The translations under genes were made by a program, and so were the position numbers. From Adlercreutzia shanghongiae (GTDB lineage Bacteria > Actinomycetota > Coriobacteriia > Coriobacteriales > Eggerthellaceae), in NCBI RefSeq assembly GCF_035830635.1, contig NZ_JAYMFI010000003.1, positions 248,001-312,000 on the forward strand: 64,000 nucleotides of DNA, in the 5' to 3' direction. Of this stretch, positions 53,454 to 63,740 are shown in pieces. How positions within the stretch are numbered: the first letter of the stretch is position 1; every line of letters begins with the position of its first letter. The notes beneath the pieces are model-generated. The model worked only from the letters and a program-made list of their open reading frames with translations, did not search any database and had not been told where the DNA came from.

Positions 53454-54461
53454 TTAGCGCATGAAGGCGTCGGCCTCTTCCAGATCGCGTATTGGGGCGC
53501 TGGCTTCGCAAGAGGCCGGCGCTTTTTCTTCGGCTGCCCGTTGCGCGCGCTTCTTCTCGGCGCGCAGGGGCAAGTACTCGCTGATCACGATGCCGGCGAA
53601 GATGAGGGCGAAGCCGGCGAACAGCGAGGGCGTGAGCACCTCTCCGAGCAGCAGAATAGAGAAGATGACCCCGAAGACGCATTCTGTGGAGAGGAAGAGG
53701 GCCGCCTGGGCTGGATCCACCCGGGCCACGGCGGCGTTTTGCAGGCCCAAGGCCACGCAGGAGGCGAGTACCGTGAGGTAGACGAGGCTTATCCAGGTGT
53801 CGGGCGAGAGGTTCGCGAAGTTCGGGGTGGGCTCGGTGATGGCGCCGACGGCGAAGCCCAGAAGGCCTGCTACGATGAACTGGATGACGGTGAGCACCGT
53901 CATGGAACGGCCCGGCGCGAACTTCGCCGTGTACAGCACATGCAGGCTGAGGAAGAGCGCCGAGAACAGCGTGACCACGTCGCCGAAGCGCAGCGAGAAG
54001 GCGCCGGCGCCCGTGTAGGCCACGCAGGCCACGCCGCCGACGCAGGCGAGCGCCGCCGCGATGTTGAAGCGCGTGGGCTTCTTCCGAATGATGAACCAGC
54101 CGAGGAAGGGGATGATCACCACGTACAGTGTAGTGAGAAACGAGCTGTTGGAAGCGGTGGTGTCGGTAAGGCCGGTGGAGTTCGTCCAGTATGACAGGAA
54201 CAGCAATGCGCCCAGAATGGCGCCGTCGCGCAGATGCTGAGGCCCCTCTGCAGAAAGGCGGTCGCGAAGTTTTCCCAGACAGACGATGCCCAGGATAATA
54301 CCCGCGCCCGTGAAGCGCACGCCCACGAGCCAGGAAGGCGGGAACTCGTCCACCGTGGATTTGATGACCACGGTGCCCATGCCCCAGATAGCCGCCGCCA
54401 ACAGCAGCGACGCCTTGTAGACCCAGAGGGGAATGCCGTGTTGTCTGATGAAGGTAAGCAT
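53454..54461 (-). CDS. EamA/DMT-family transporter
   Basis: About 335 residues with ten TM helices in two EamA repeats (AAAIWGMGTVVIKSTVDEFPPSWLVGVRF and, at the C-terminus, ECVFGVIFSILLLGEVLTPSLFAGFALIFAGIVISEYL). Likely exports metabolites or amino acids. The start at 54461 is chosen because an extended -10 (TG-C-TATGAT, ending 54468) would place the transcription start beside it and no RBS is present; ATG at 54473 is the alternative. Convergent with the cytochrome gene, 16 bp apart. Confidence 0.88.
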   Translation of the reverse strand: MLTFIRQHGIPLWVYKASLLLAAAIWGMGTVVIKSTVDEFPPSWLVGVRFTGAGIILGIVCLGKLRDRLSAEGPQHLRDGAILGALLFLSYWTNSTGLTDTTASNSSFLTTLYVVIIPFLGWFIIRKKPTRFNIAAALACVGGVACVAYTGAGAFSLRFGDVVTLFSALFLSLHVLYTAKFAPGRSMTVLTVIQFIVAGLLGFAVGAITEPTPNFANLSPDTWISLVYLTVLASCVALGLQNAAVARVDPAQAALFLSTECVFGVIFSILLLGEVLTPSLFAGFALIFAGIVISEYLPLRAEKKRAQRAAEEKAPASCEASAPIRDLEEADAFMR

Positions 54462-54586
54462 AGGCGGCATCATAGCACGGAGCAGAATGGTCGTTCGTGT
54501 GCGATGCGACAAATTGCCGTGGAGACTATTGGGGCGGTAAACATGTGCAGGATTTGTGCCGAATGGGACAAAGTTCGCTCGGAGGC

Positions 54587-54614
54587 TTGCAATCCGCACC
54601 CGAGCGAGTAATAT
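54587..54614 (+). promoter_or_regulatory. Promoter of the initiator tRNA
   Basis: TTGCAA (54587-54592), 16-bp spacer, TAATAT (54609-54614), about 28 nt before the tRNA. Confidence 0.6.
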
Positions 54615-54641
54615 ATATCCTTGCCCTTTGAGGCAACCCAT

Positions 54642-54719
54642 TGCGGGGTGGAGCAGTCTGGTCAGCTCGTCGGGCTCATAACCCGAAGGTCGGTGGTTCA
54701 AATCCGCCCCCCGCGACCA
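54642..54719 (+). tRNA. tRNA-fMet (anticodon CAT, initiator)
   Basis: Anticodon loop CTCATAA with three consecutive G-C pairs (GGG/CCC) in the anticodon stem, the initiator hallmark. T loop GGTTCAAATCC and encoded CCA are present. Position 1 is U and 72 is G, a weak wobble in place of the usual unpaired C1-A72. Confidence 0.95.
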
Positions 54720-54729
54720 AGAAATGTCA

Positions 54730-54757
54730 GCCGCCGAGTTCGCTCGGCGGCTTTTGC
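54730..54757 (+). terminator. Terminator of tRNA-fMet
   Basis: GCCGCCGAG (54730-54738), TTCG tetraloop, CTCGGCGGC (54743-54751), then TTTT. Confidence 0.93.
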
Positions 54758-54791
54758 TATATCATGCGAGCTTTGGGCGCCTGGGGGCATT

Positions 54792-55778
54792 ATGACGAAA
54801 GCTGAAAATACGTTAATGCTCTATCGTGACGAGGATGGAGAAACTAACGTTTCGGTGCTGTTCAGCGACGAAGACGTCTGGCTGACTCAGGACCAATTGG
54901 CTGAGGTTTACCAAACGACGCAGCAGAATATCAGCCAACATGTCCGATCTATCTATGCGGACGGTGAGCTTCCGGAAGCAACTCACAAGAAATTCTTGTT
55001 AGTTCGAAAGGAGGGGTCTCGCCAAGTAAATCGTGAGATCGAACACTACAACCTTGATATGATCATTGCCGTAGGGTATCGCGTTCAATCTCCCATTGCC
55101 ACCCGTTTTCGTCGATGGGCAACCGCAAGGCTGCACGAGTACATCCAGAAAGGGTTTGCACTTGACGACGAACGTCTTAAACAGGGCGGGGCGCGATACT
55201 TCAGAGAGCTTCTTCAGCGCATTCGTGATATCCGATCGAGTGAGCGCAATTTCTATCAACAGGTGACAGACATCTACGCCACCTCCATTGACTATGATCC
55301 GCGATCTGTTACGACGAGGAATTTTTTCGCGACTGTGCAGAATAAGCTGCATTATGCCGTTCATGAGAATACCGCTGCTGAAGTTATATGCCGGAGGGTG
55401 GACAACGAGAAGCCCTATGTGGGCATGACCAACTTCAAGGGCTCTTATGTTACCGAGGACGATGTGAAGATAGCGAAGAACTATCTCAGTGAAGCCGAGC
55501 TGCAGCGTCTCAATCTGCTGGTGTCGCAGTTTCTCGACTATGCCGAATTCCAAGCGCTTGAGCAAGTTCCTATGAAAATGGAAGATTGGGTTCAAGCTTT
55601 AGATGACCTGATTGTGCGATTAAGGCGAAAGCTGCTAGAAGGTAAAGGAAGCATATCTCACGAACAGGCGCTGGAGAAGGCGCAACGCGAATTCGAGATA
55701 TACCGTGACCGAGAGATGAAACAGCTTGAAAGCGATTTTGATAGAGCCATCAAGCAGCTCTCCCTTTGGGAAAAATAG
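54792..55778 (+). CDS. rhuM: RhuM-family protein
   Basis: A 328-residue RhuM (virulence-associated) protein: VWLTQDQLAEVYQTTQQNISQHVRSIYADGELPEATHKKF (helix-turn-helix-like), HYNLDMIIAVGYRVQSPIATRFRRWATARLHEYIQKGFALDDERL (KilA-N/ORF6N-like part), then helical coiled coils to the end. Function is unknown; these genes travel on phages and islands. It sits immediately after tRNA-fMet and before decayed gene fragments, and its GC is lower than the core. A GCCGAGTTCGCT sequence follows it (55793) matching the tRNA terminator region. Confidence 0.85.
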   Translation: MTKAENTLMLYRDEDGETNVSVLFSDEDVWLTQDQLAEVYQTTQQNISQHVRSIYADGELPEATHKKFLLVRKEGSRQVNREIEHYNLDMIIAVGYRVQSPIATRFRRWATARLHEYIQKGFALDDERLKQGGARYFRELLQRIRDIRSSERNFYQQVTDIYATSIDYDPRSVTTRNFFATVQNKLHYAVHENTAAEVICRRVDNEKPYVGMTNFKGSYVTEDDVKIAKNYLSEAELQRLNLLVSQFLDYAEFQALEQVPMKMEDWVQALDDLIVRLRRKLLEGKGSISHEQALEKAQREFEIYRDREMKQLESDFDRAIKQLSLWEK

Positions 55779-55809
55779 CAATAAAGCTGCCGAGTTCGCT
55801 TGCTCGGTA

Positions 55810-56130
55810 GCCCTCTTATACGCTGTTTTTAGGGTCGGCTGCATCCCCGGTCGTGATGGCGGCCAGGTTTGCGGTCGTGGCAGCCATTGACGGCGATGGT
55901 GCCGTAGTCGACGCCCGTGGCCTTGCCCTTCTTGTTGGTAGCGAGGCGCACATAGCCGGTTTTCTGGACCTTCTCGGCCGCGCTAACGATCTCGTTGCCG
56001 TCTTAGCCGAGGCCGTTCCTTCAGCTTCTTCGGCGACAGCTTGCCGTCGCCGAACCTGTAGAGCACTTTCACCAACGCGCCCTTCCCGTTTGTGAAGCTG
56101 CGCAGACCGCACTTGTGCATGGCCGGCTTG
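55810..56130 (-). pseudogene. Decayed coding remnant, minus strand
   Basis: Two segments of protein-like sequence in different frames (SKPAMHKCGLRSFTNGKGAL... and NEIVSAAEKVQKTGYVRL...) separated by a frameshift near 56010. No family is recognised. It has no start or RBS. Confidence 0.5.
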
Positions 56131-56159
56131 CTGTAGTTGGCTGCCACTTTCAGTTGGTG

Positions 56160-56363
56160 CAGAACCTGTGCCGGTCCGATGGGAATAAGCGCATCGCTGC
56201 TACCGTTTTCCTCTACTTTTTGGAGAAGAATGGCCTCCTCTACAAAGATGGTCAGAAGATCGTAAGCGACAGCGCACTGGTGGCGACAACCATCATGACC
56301 GCCGAATCGAAACCAGATGAAAAGGAAATCATGGTTTCGCTTGTTATGAGCTTTCTGGTGTAG
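56160..56363 (+). pseudogene. C-terminal remnant of a Fic-family protein
   Basis: SDGNKRIAATVFLYFLEKNGLLY matches the distal Fic motif (HPFxxGNKR) region, but the start of the motif is replaced (LCRSDGNKR) and the N-terminal domain is missing. RhuM/Fic fusions are common, so this may be the end of one. Not functional as seen. Confidence 0.75.
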
Positions 56364-56446
56364 TCATTCAGAGCAAATGCGTTGGAATCGTTGTGGCCTG
56401 ATTTCGGGGACGTCTGCCTCTACCGGCGTGCTAGGAAGCTGAGCGC

Positions 56447-56917
56447 CTACAGCGCGCTTGCGCGGTAGGCGCGGATGGCGGCGAGGGTTGCGTCGGCGAA
56501 GTGCTGGATGGTGCCGACTTGCACCCAGCGGCCGTCTTCGCGATAGCGCAAGGACAGGTCCTTGCGGCGGCCGATGCGCAAGTGCCCGATGGAAAGCGTC
56601 ACGTTGCCGGGGATTTCGCGGGTGTCGATGTTGGTGCGAACGCGCGAGCCGCCGAGGGCCCAGGCGGCCAGGCCGGCGTCGGTGAGGCTGCCGGTTTCCT
56701 GGTAAACCGCCAAGGCCGCAATGGCGCCGAAGCCATCGTCCTCTTCCTCTGTTTGGTAAACGCGTTTCTCGGTACGTCCGGGCAGGCCGGCGCACACGAT
56801 ATGCGACTGCTTCGTAAAGTGATAGCGCCTGCCGTCAACGATGAGCCCCCAAGTGAAAACCTCCCAGGTGCCCGTACCGTCTTTGGCTTCAAAACTGGCA
56901 AGTGCTTGGTCGGTCAT
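56447..56917 (-). CDS. Hypothetical protein, 156 residues
   Basis: I do not recognise this gene. A soluble protein with mixed alpha/beta character, several Trp and Arg, no signal or TM helix. GAGAGGAG lies seven bases before the ATG. It lies just downstream of the LuxR regulator at 56960, same strand, 42 bp apart, but need not be co-transcribed. Confidence 0.7.
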   Translation of the reverse strand: MTDQALASFEAKDGTGTWEVFTWGLIVDGRRYHFTKQSHIVCAGLPGRTEKRVYQTEEEDDGFGAIAALAVYQETGSLTDAGLAAWALGGSRVRTNIDTREIPGNVTLSIGHLRIGRRKDLSLRYREDGRWVQVGTIQHFADATLAAIRAYRASAL

Positions 56918-56959
56918 GAGGGGCTCCTCTCTTGGGGCAGTGATGCTTCCGCTGGCACC

Positions 56960-58456
56960 CTATTCTGACAGTTGGTCTCCCAAATCGACCAGTTCCTGGC
57001 GGCTGTGTACGTTGAGTTTCTTGTAGATGCTCTTCGCGTGACCGCGAGTGGTGTTCTCCGAAATGAACAGCTTGTTGGAAATGGCCGAGACGCTGTGCCC
57101 TTTCATGAGCAGCTCGGCCACTTCCGTCTCACGAGGAGAGAGGCCGCGCTCGTCCAGGTAAGTCCGGATGCGCAGATGGCGAGCGTCTTCTGTCGTATCG
57201 GGCGCATCGGCGGACGCTTCAGCCATCGCCTCGGTGCTAGATGGTTTCTGCGAAGGCTTCGAAAGGTTCAGCGATGCGGCATCGAGCAGTTCCGCGTCGG
57301 TCACTGAGGCGGGCACACGCTGCTTGCTCCGGGTAATTAGGATAAGGGCGATGGAAAGCAGCGCAATGCACAGCAATACCAGGTTCGCGTTGTGGGCGAA
57401 ATCGTTGGAAAGTGCGGGGCCGAGGGCCATGCTTGTGATGCTGCCTGCCGACATGGCGAACAGAACGGGCGCAATGGCGAGGGCGTACAACGGCGAAGAA
57501 GGCAGGCCGTTTCGCACGGAATAGACCGCGCAGGTGATGATAAGAAGGAGGTTCACCGTTTCGAAGCCGAACATAAGGAAGGTGTTGAGCAGGGCGGTGT
57601 ACTGGTCCCCGAGCAGCGAAGGCAGAAGAAACACGATGGTGAGAACAGGGAAGAGCAGCTGGTATATGTGCAGAATGTCGAAGCCTTTCGAAAGGAAAAG
57701 CTCAAGGGCCACAACCAGGAGCGCCGCGGTGGCAAAGGCGATGAGGACGGGGAGCGATCCGGCCTCGCTGCCCGAGCCTCCCAAACCCGCCATGAGCTTC
57801 CACGAAAACCCGAGGATGCCAACGCAGAGCACGGGCCGCCACAGGTCCTTGATCGATTTGGAGAGGGTTGCCCGCGTGAATGGGGGCACAAAGTCCATCT
57901 CGATTTCCTGAAGGCTCTTCTGCAGACTGAAGAGCGCAAGGAAGGGGAGAAGCGCGACGGCGATGAAGACGACGGCAATCAGCGGGAGGCGCGAGACGAG
58001 AAGGTAGAGAGCTACCGACATGGCGGCGGAAAGCGGGATGCAGATGAGCGCGCGCTGCTGTCCCTCGGACACATAGAACAGCTCCCAAAGCAGGAAAAAC
58101 AACGCGCACGAGGCGCCCATGAGAACCCCCGCCACAAAAGCGAGGGCCGCGTCCCCTTGGGCAAAAGAGAACATGAGGAAGTACAGAAGCGCGGCGCCGC
58201 TTAACATGAAGCTTGCGGCCGAGGCTGTCCAGTAGGGAAGCTCGCGCTGCCGAAGCGCGCAAAGGGTACCCAGAGTACCTACGGCAAAGGGCAGCACGGT
58301 TTGCTCGGCGAGAACGTAGGTGCGCCACAGATCGGGGCCGCCGGCAGTGTCCTGAAAGCTTGAAAGCGCGATGAAGGTGACGGTCCAGAAGAACCCGAAG
58401 CCGAGATGATGGACGCGCAGTCCTTCCAAAAGCCTTTTGGCACGTTGCATTGGCAT
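56960..58456 (-). CDS. LuxR-family regulator with multi-TM sensor (third paralogue)
   Basis: A 498-residue protein: about 12 TM helices (about 10-395) and a C-terminal LuxR HTH (about 430-495: RGLSPRETEVAELLMKGHSVSAISNKLFISENTTRGHAKSIYKKLNVHSRQELV). The start MPMQRAKR is chosen because GGAGGAG lies five bases upstream. Divergent from the flavoprotein reductase at 58770, which it likely controls. Confidence 0.92.
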   Translation of the reverse strand: MPMQRAKRLLEGLRVHHLGFGFFWTVTFIALSSFQDTAGGPDLWRTYVLAEQTVLPFAVGTLGTLCALRQRELPYWTASAASFMLSGAALLYFLMFSFAQGDAALAFVAGVLMGASCALFFLLWELFYVSEGQQRALICIPLSAAMSVALYLLVSRLPLIAVVFIAVALLPFLALFSLQKSLQEIEMDFVPPFTRATLSKSIKDLWRPVLCVGILGFSWKLMAGLGGSGSEAGSLPVLIAFATAALLVVALELFLSKGFDILHIYQLLFPVLTIVFLLPSLLGDQYTALLNTFLMFGFETVNLLLIITCAVYSVRNGLPSSPLYALAIAPVLFAMSAGSITSMALGPALSNDFAHNANLVLLCIALLSIALILITRSKQRVPASVTDAELLDAASLNLSKPSQKPSSTEAMAEASADAPDTTEDARHLRIRTYLDERGLSPRETEVAELLMKGHSVSAISNKLFISENTTRGHAKSIYKKLNVHSRQELVDLGDQLSE

Positions 58457-58769
58457 TTCTCCTCCCGCGCTCATTGTAGCAGCTGCGCTGGGGAGCGATG
58501 ACGGACGCTTATAAGGAATGATTTCCTCTAATCTAGTGTTGAGCTGGCAAAACTTAAAAACAACCCAAAATATGTCCCCCTTAAAAGGGTGATGCCGCGC
58601 TTTAGGTCGGAGAGGTTTTAGTGCGAAATTACCCAATTATGTGGCTTACGTCTGCGCATGCGAGAGGGCATAGTAGTCGCAAGCTTCGGGCGTGAGGAAT
58701 CTCGAAGCCGTCGCTTCGCACACAAGGCGTGGGAGCGACTTGTTCGAAAGAATATGGAGGGAAGAAAGA
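58457..58769. promoter_or_regulatory. Divergent control region of the third regulator/reductase pair
   Basis: CCCTT-AA-AAGGG at 58578-58589 is a perfect 12-bp palindrome. AACTTAAAAACAACCC precedes it. No gene is seen. Similar GCCCTTT cores occur in the region before 41430. Confidence 0.5.
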
Positions 58770-60440
58770 ATGACTACGAGCATTTCTCGACGTAATCTGC
58801 TCAAGGGCGCTGCGTTTTCCGCCGCCGGCGTGGCTGCGCTCGGCATGGCCGGATGCGCTCCGCAGACCGAGGGCGCCAAGAGCGACGCCGCTCTGTCCGA
58901 GACCGGTGAGGCCGCCAAGCACACCTGGGAAGTGAAGCCCGAGCCCATCGCGGCCGATCAGATTTCCGAGACCGTCGACACCGAGGTCCTCATTATTGGT
59001 GGCGGCTATTCCGGCACCTGCTGCGCGCTGAGCGCTGCTGAGAACGGCGCCAAGGTCATCTTGGTTGAGAAGGACGCCGTACTCAACGGCCATGGCGTGG
59101 GCGGCACGGGCGCCATCGCCTCTCGTGCCCTGGATGATCTGGGTTTGAAGTTCGATAAGTCGCTGGAGATGGAGCGCTGGGTGTCTACCTGTGGCAATCG
59201 CTGCCGCGAGTCGCTTGTGGGCAAGTGGTTCCGCGAGTCTGAGCGCTGCATGAACTGGTTTTTGGACATGGCCGAGGCCAACGGCGCCAACTGCATGGTG
59301 ACGGTGGGCTCCAACTCCACGGTGCACCCCGAGATTGCCTGCTATCACTTTATGTCCGGTGGCCCGATCTTCGAAGAGCACTCCATGGCCGACTTTGTCG
59401 AGTACATGTTCGAGGCTGAGGCCTTGAAGGCCGGCGCCGAGTTCGTCTACGAGATGCCCGCCGTGCAGCTTGTGCAGGACGAGTCCGGCCGTGTGACCGG
59501 TGCCATCTGCCAGGACAAGGACGGCAACTACGTGCAGTACAACGCTTCTGCCGGCGTCGTGCTCGCCACGGGAGACATCAGCTACAACGATGAGTACATC
59601 GAGGAATTCGCGCCGGTGGCCAATCGCGTGTTCACTCGCCTGTGCTCCGATCAGGGCAACGTGGGCGACGGCCACAACATGGCCGCTTGGGCCGGTGGTG
59701 CGTTCCAGGAGGGCCCCTGGCCGACCATGATGCACCCGCAGGCAGCCGCCACCTTCCATGGCCCCTTCCTGTTCGTCAACCCCGACGGCAAGCGCTTCAT
59801 GAACGAGGCCACCTGGGTGCAGGGCAAGTGCCTGGGCGTGATGTACAACGGCGGCGCTGACCACGCCTGGTCCATCTTCGATGCCAACTGGCAGAAGGAT
59901 CTGCTGGGCTCGCTGGAGCACGGCGGCGGCATGTTCTGGGATACGTTCCGCCCCTACGGCTCCGATTACCAGGCTGCCGTCGACGGCCACACGGGAACGG
60001 TGGAGAACGGCCTGACCGACGTGCCGGATTACTACAAGCGCGCCGACACGCTCGATGAGCTCGCCGAGCTCATCGAGGTGGACCCGGCCGAGCTGAAGGC
60101 GACCGTCGAGCGCTACAACCAGCTGTGCAAGCAGGGCGAGGACACCGACTTCTTCAAGGAGAACCACTTCCTGTTCCCCATTGAGCAGGGCCCCTTCACG
60201 GCTTGCATGGTGGCTCCGGGTCTGCTGTCGGTTGTGGGCGGCATCCACATCTCCGATAACTTCGAGGTGCTCACCGCCGAAGACGAGCCCATCCCCGGCC
60301 TGTACGCTATCGGTAACTGCGCTGGCGACATCTACGCGGTGGACTACCCGATCAACATCCAGGGCAACAGCCACGGCCGCTGCCTGGTTGAGGGCAAGTG
60401 CCTCGGCGAGCAGCTGGCCGGCGTGTACCAGGAGATCTAG
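58770..60440 (+). CDS. Tat-exported FAD-dependent reductase (fumarate/urocanate reductase family)
   Basis: A 556-residue flavoprotein: Tat motif SRRNLLKG (about 6-13), lipobox-like AGC, FAD motif VLIIGGGYSG (about 73-82, intact GxGxxG), then NGHGVGGTGAI and the C-terminal IQGNSHGRCLVEG. It differs from the reductase at 41430 in having an intact FAD loop and no cytochrome gene nearby. The electron donor is unknown. Substrate unknown. Confidence 0.92.
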   Translation: MTTSISRRNLLKGAAFSAAGVAALGMAGCAPQTEGAKSDAALSETGEAAKHTWEVKPEPIAADQISETVDTEVLIIGGGYSGTCCALSAAENGAKVILVEKDAVLNGHGVGGTGAIASRALDDLGLKFDKSLEMERWVSTCGNRCRESLVGKWFRESERCMNWFLDMAEANGANCMVTVGSNSTVHPEIACYHFMSGGPIFEEHSMADFVEYMFEAEALKAGAEFVYEMPAVQLVQDESGRVTGAICQDKDGNYVQYNASAGVVLATGDISYNDEYIEEFAPVANRVFTRLCSDQGNVGDGHNMAAWAGGAFQEGPWPTMMHPQAAATFHGPFLFVNPDGKRFMNEATWVQGKCLGVMYNGGADHAWSIFDANWQKDLLGSLEHGGGMFWDTFRPYGSDYQAAVDGHTGTVENGLTDVPDYYKRADTLDELAELIEVDPAELKATVERYNQLCKQGEDTDFFKENHFLFPIEQGPFTACMVAPGLLSVVGGIHISDNFEVLTAEDEPIPGLYAIGNCAGDIYAVDYPINIQGNSHGRCLVEGKCLGEQLAGVYQEI

Positions 60441-60922
60441 TGTCGGTCGATCAGGCTTTCGAGCGACTTTCGCAGCTCTATGACGAGCTGCCGGCGATGG
60501 AAGAGAAGGGCGCTGCTTTGGCACGCGCCCTCTCCGCCCAGGAGATTGACCGGCTGCGTCGGGCTGTTTCGGCCCGCAAGGCGCAGCTGACCGAGGCGGA
60601 GGCCCATGTGGTCGCTGCCCAGACAGCGCTGGAGCGCGCAGTGGCCGAAGAGGCGCCCGACGAGGAGCGCTACGAGCTGAACCGCCAGGTGATGCTCGCC
60701 GGTATGGAGCGCGGCTACCGCATCGGGCCCTTCCAGAACGCTGAGCGCGACCTGGCCCGGACGCTTGAGGCCAGTCCTTTTGCCTCGATTGAGGAGGCGA
60801 AGGCGGCGCTGATGCCCGCGTCTGAGTTGGACGGGCTCAAGCGGGAAGTGGCGGCCTACCAGCGCGATTATGCCGAGGCTTTGGCGCAATGCCAGGCCTA
60901 CGAGTCGAACGAAGAGCTGTAA
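60440..60922 (+). CDS. Helical/coiled-coil hypothetical protein
   Basis: A 160-residue, Ala- and Glu-rich protein predicted to be nearly all helix with heptad periodicity. It starts with GTG overlapping the previous stop by one base, so it is coupled to the flavoprotein. I do not recognise a family. It has no cofactor motifs. It could be a chaperone or scaffold for the reductase. Confidence 0.7.
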   Translation: MSVDQAFERLSQLYDELPAMEEKGAALARALSAQEIDRLRRAVSARKAQLTEAEAHVVAAQTALERAVAEEAPDEERYELNRQVMLAGMERGYRIGPFQNAERDLARTLEASPFASIEEAKAALMPASELDGLKREVAAYQRDYAEALAQCQAYESNEEL

Positions 60923-60976
60923 CCGCCTTCTGCGAACGAGGCGCTCTCCCTCCCTGGCGCCTCCGATTTTGACGAG

Positions 60977-61006
60977 CCGCCCGGCCTTGTGCCGGGCGGT
61001 TTTTTG
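60977..61006 (+). terminator. Rho-independent terminator
   Basis: CCGCCCGGC (60977-60985), loop CTTGT, GCCGGGCGG (60991-60999), then TTTTTT. Confidence 0.93.
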
Positions 61007-61120
61007 TTCAAGCCCCAGGCGAAACGGTATGCCAACGGGTTCGCGGGGCGGGCGCGGGGGCGGGACGGCTCCCGTATCATGGGGGCAACGACGCTTATCC
61101 CCTCGTGTCAGGAGGACCTC

Positions 61121-62692
<1,572 letters not shown>

Positions 62693-62719
62693 GTTAAACC
62701 CTGGATTACAATGGCGCTC

Positions 62720-63568
62720 ATGAATTCGAACGAGCGAGATATTACCCTGCCGCAGCGATCCCTGCGCCTTACCCGTCGCAGCTTTGTTGCCGGAGCTGCG
62801 TGCGCTATGGCGGGGCTTCTCGTCGGCTGCGGCTCTTCGTCCGAGCCGTCAAAGGTGGCCGAAATCGCGCCCTATGTGAGCCCCTACGATTGGGCGGGCC
62901 TCACCCGCGACGGCGACAAGCTGGAGTATTTCGAAGATGGCGAGCTTCGTTCGCGTTGGGGCATTGACGTGTCGGAGCACCAGGGCAACGACATCGACTG
63001 GTCTGCCGTAGCCGACGCTGGCGTGCAGTTCTCCTTCGCCCGTATTGGCAATCGCGGCGCTACTGAGGGCGCGCTTTCCGCCGACGAGTTCTTCTACCAA
63101 AACGCCATCCGCGCCTGCGAGGCGGGCATCGAGGTGAGCGCCTACTTCTTCTCCCAGGCCATTAACGAGGACGAGGCGCGCGAGGAAGCGGAATTCGCCT
63201 TGGCCAACCTGCGCGAAACCGAAGCCGCCGGTGCCACCTTCGTCTCTGTTGCCTACGACCACGAACCGGTGGAAATCGACGGCGCTCGGGCCAACGGGCT
63301 GTCCGGCGACCAGCTGACCGCCAACGCTCGCGTCTTCTGCGAGGTCATCGCTGCGGCGGGCTATAAGCCCCTGCTCTACGGAAACCAGCGCGATCTGCTG
63401 CGCCTCTCGCCCGAGCTGCGCGAGGCCTACCCCGTGTGGCTTGCCGAATACGGCGCGGAAAGCCCGACGGCACCGTTCGATTTCGTCATCTGGCAGTACA
63501 CCAACGCCGGCTCGGTTCCCGGTATCCCCACCGACGTCGACCTCAACCTGTGGCTGGAGCCGCAATAA
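62720..63568 (+). CDS. GH25 muramidase-like lipoprotein
   Basis: About 282 residues. N-terminal RRSFVAGA then a hydrophobic stretch and lipobox LVGC. The GH25 domain spans about 80-280: WGIDVSEHQGNDIDW (catalytic Asp), YFFSQAINEDEA, FVSVAYDHEP (usual D-x-E active site, here DHE), WLAEY and WQYTN. Hydrolyses peptidoglycan glycan strands. A -10-like TACAAT (62707-62712) ends seven bases before this ATG and there is no RBS, hence a leaderless start; ATG at 62711 is the alternative. Confidence 0.88.
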   Translation: MNSNERDITLPQRSLRLTRRSFVAGAACAMAGLLVGCGSSSEPSKVAEIAPYVSPYDWAGLTRDGDKLEYFEDGELRSRWGIDVSEHQGNDIDWSAVADAGVQFSFARIGNRGATEGALSADEFFYQNAIRACEAGIEVSAYFFSQAINEDEAREEAEFALANLRETEAAGATFVSVAYDHEPVEIDGARANGLSGDQLTANARVFCEVIAAAGYKPLLYGNQRDLLRLSPELREAYPVWLAEYGAESPTAPFDFVIWQYTNAGSVPGIPTDVDLNLWLEPQ

Positions 63569-63610
63569 GGGAATCTTCTTTATAATGGCATTTATACGAA
63601 TCGGTTTGCG

Positions 63611-63719
63611 TGCGCCTCAAATCGTCATTTTCTGCCAAGCTTCTGACCAGGCATTATGCTGAATAACAGCAGGTCAGAGGCTCGTTTTTCGATGGCAGAA
63701 AAAGTCGATTTGAGGCGCA
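63611..63719. repeat. Long near-perfect hairpin element
   Basis: A 109-nt inverted repeat: 63611-63624 pairs with 63706-63719 (14 bp), TTTTCTGCCA with TGGCAGAAAA (10 bp), and AGCTTCTGACC with GGTCAGAGGCT (11 bp, one mismatch), around a short AT-rich loop. It has no T tract. It lies between convergently unrelated plus-strand genes. Confidence 0.85.
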
Positions 63720-63740
63720 TACCCTTGGAAAGAGAGCTCC

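Noticed and set aside
55810..56130. Insertion sequence transposase remnant
   Set aside because: Translated pieces show no DDE or HTH signature and no terminal inverted repeats were found.
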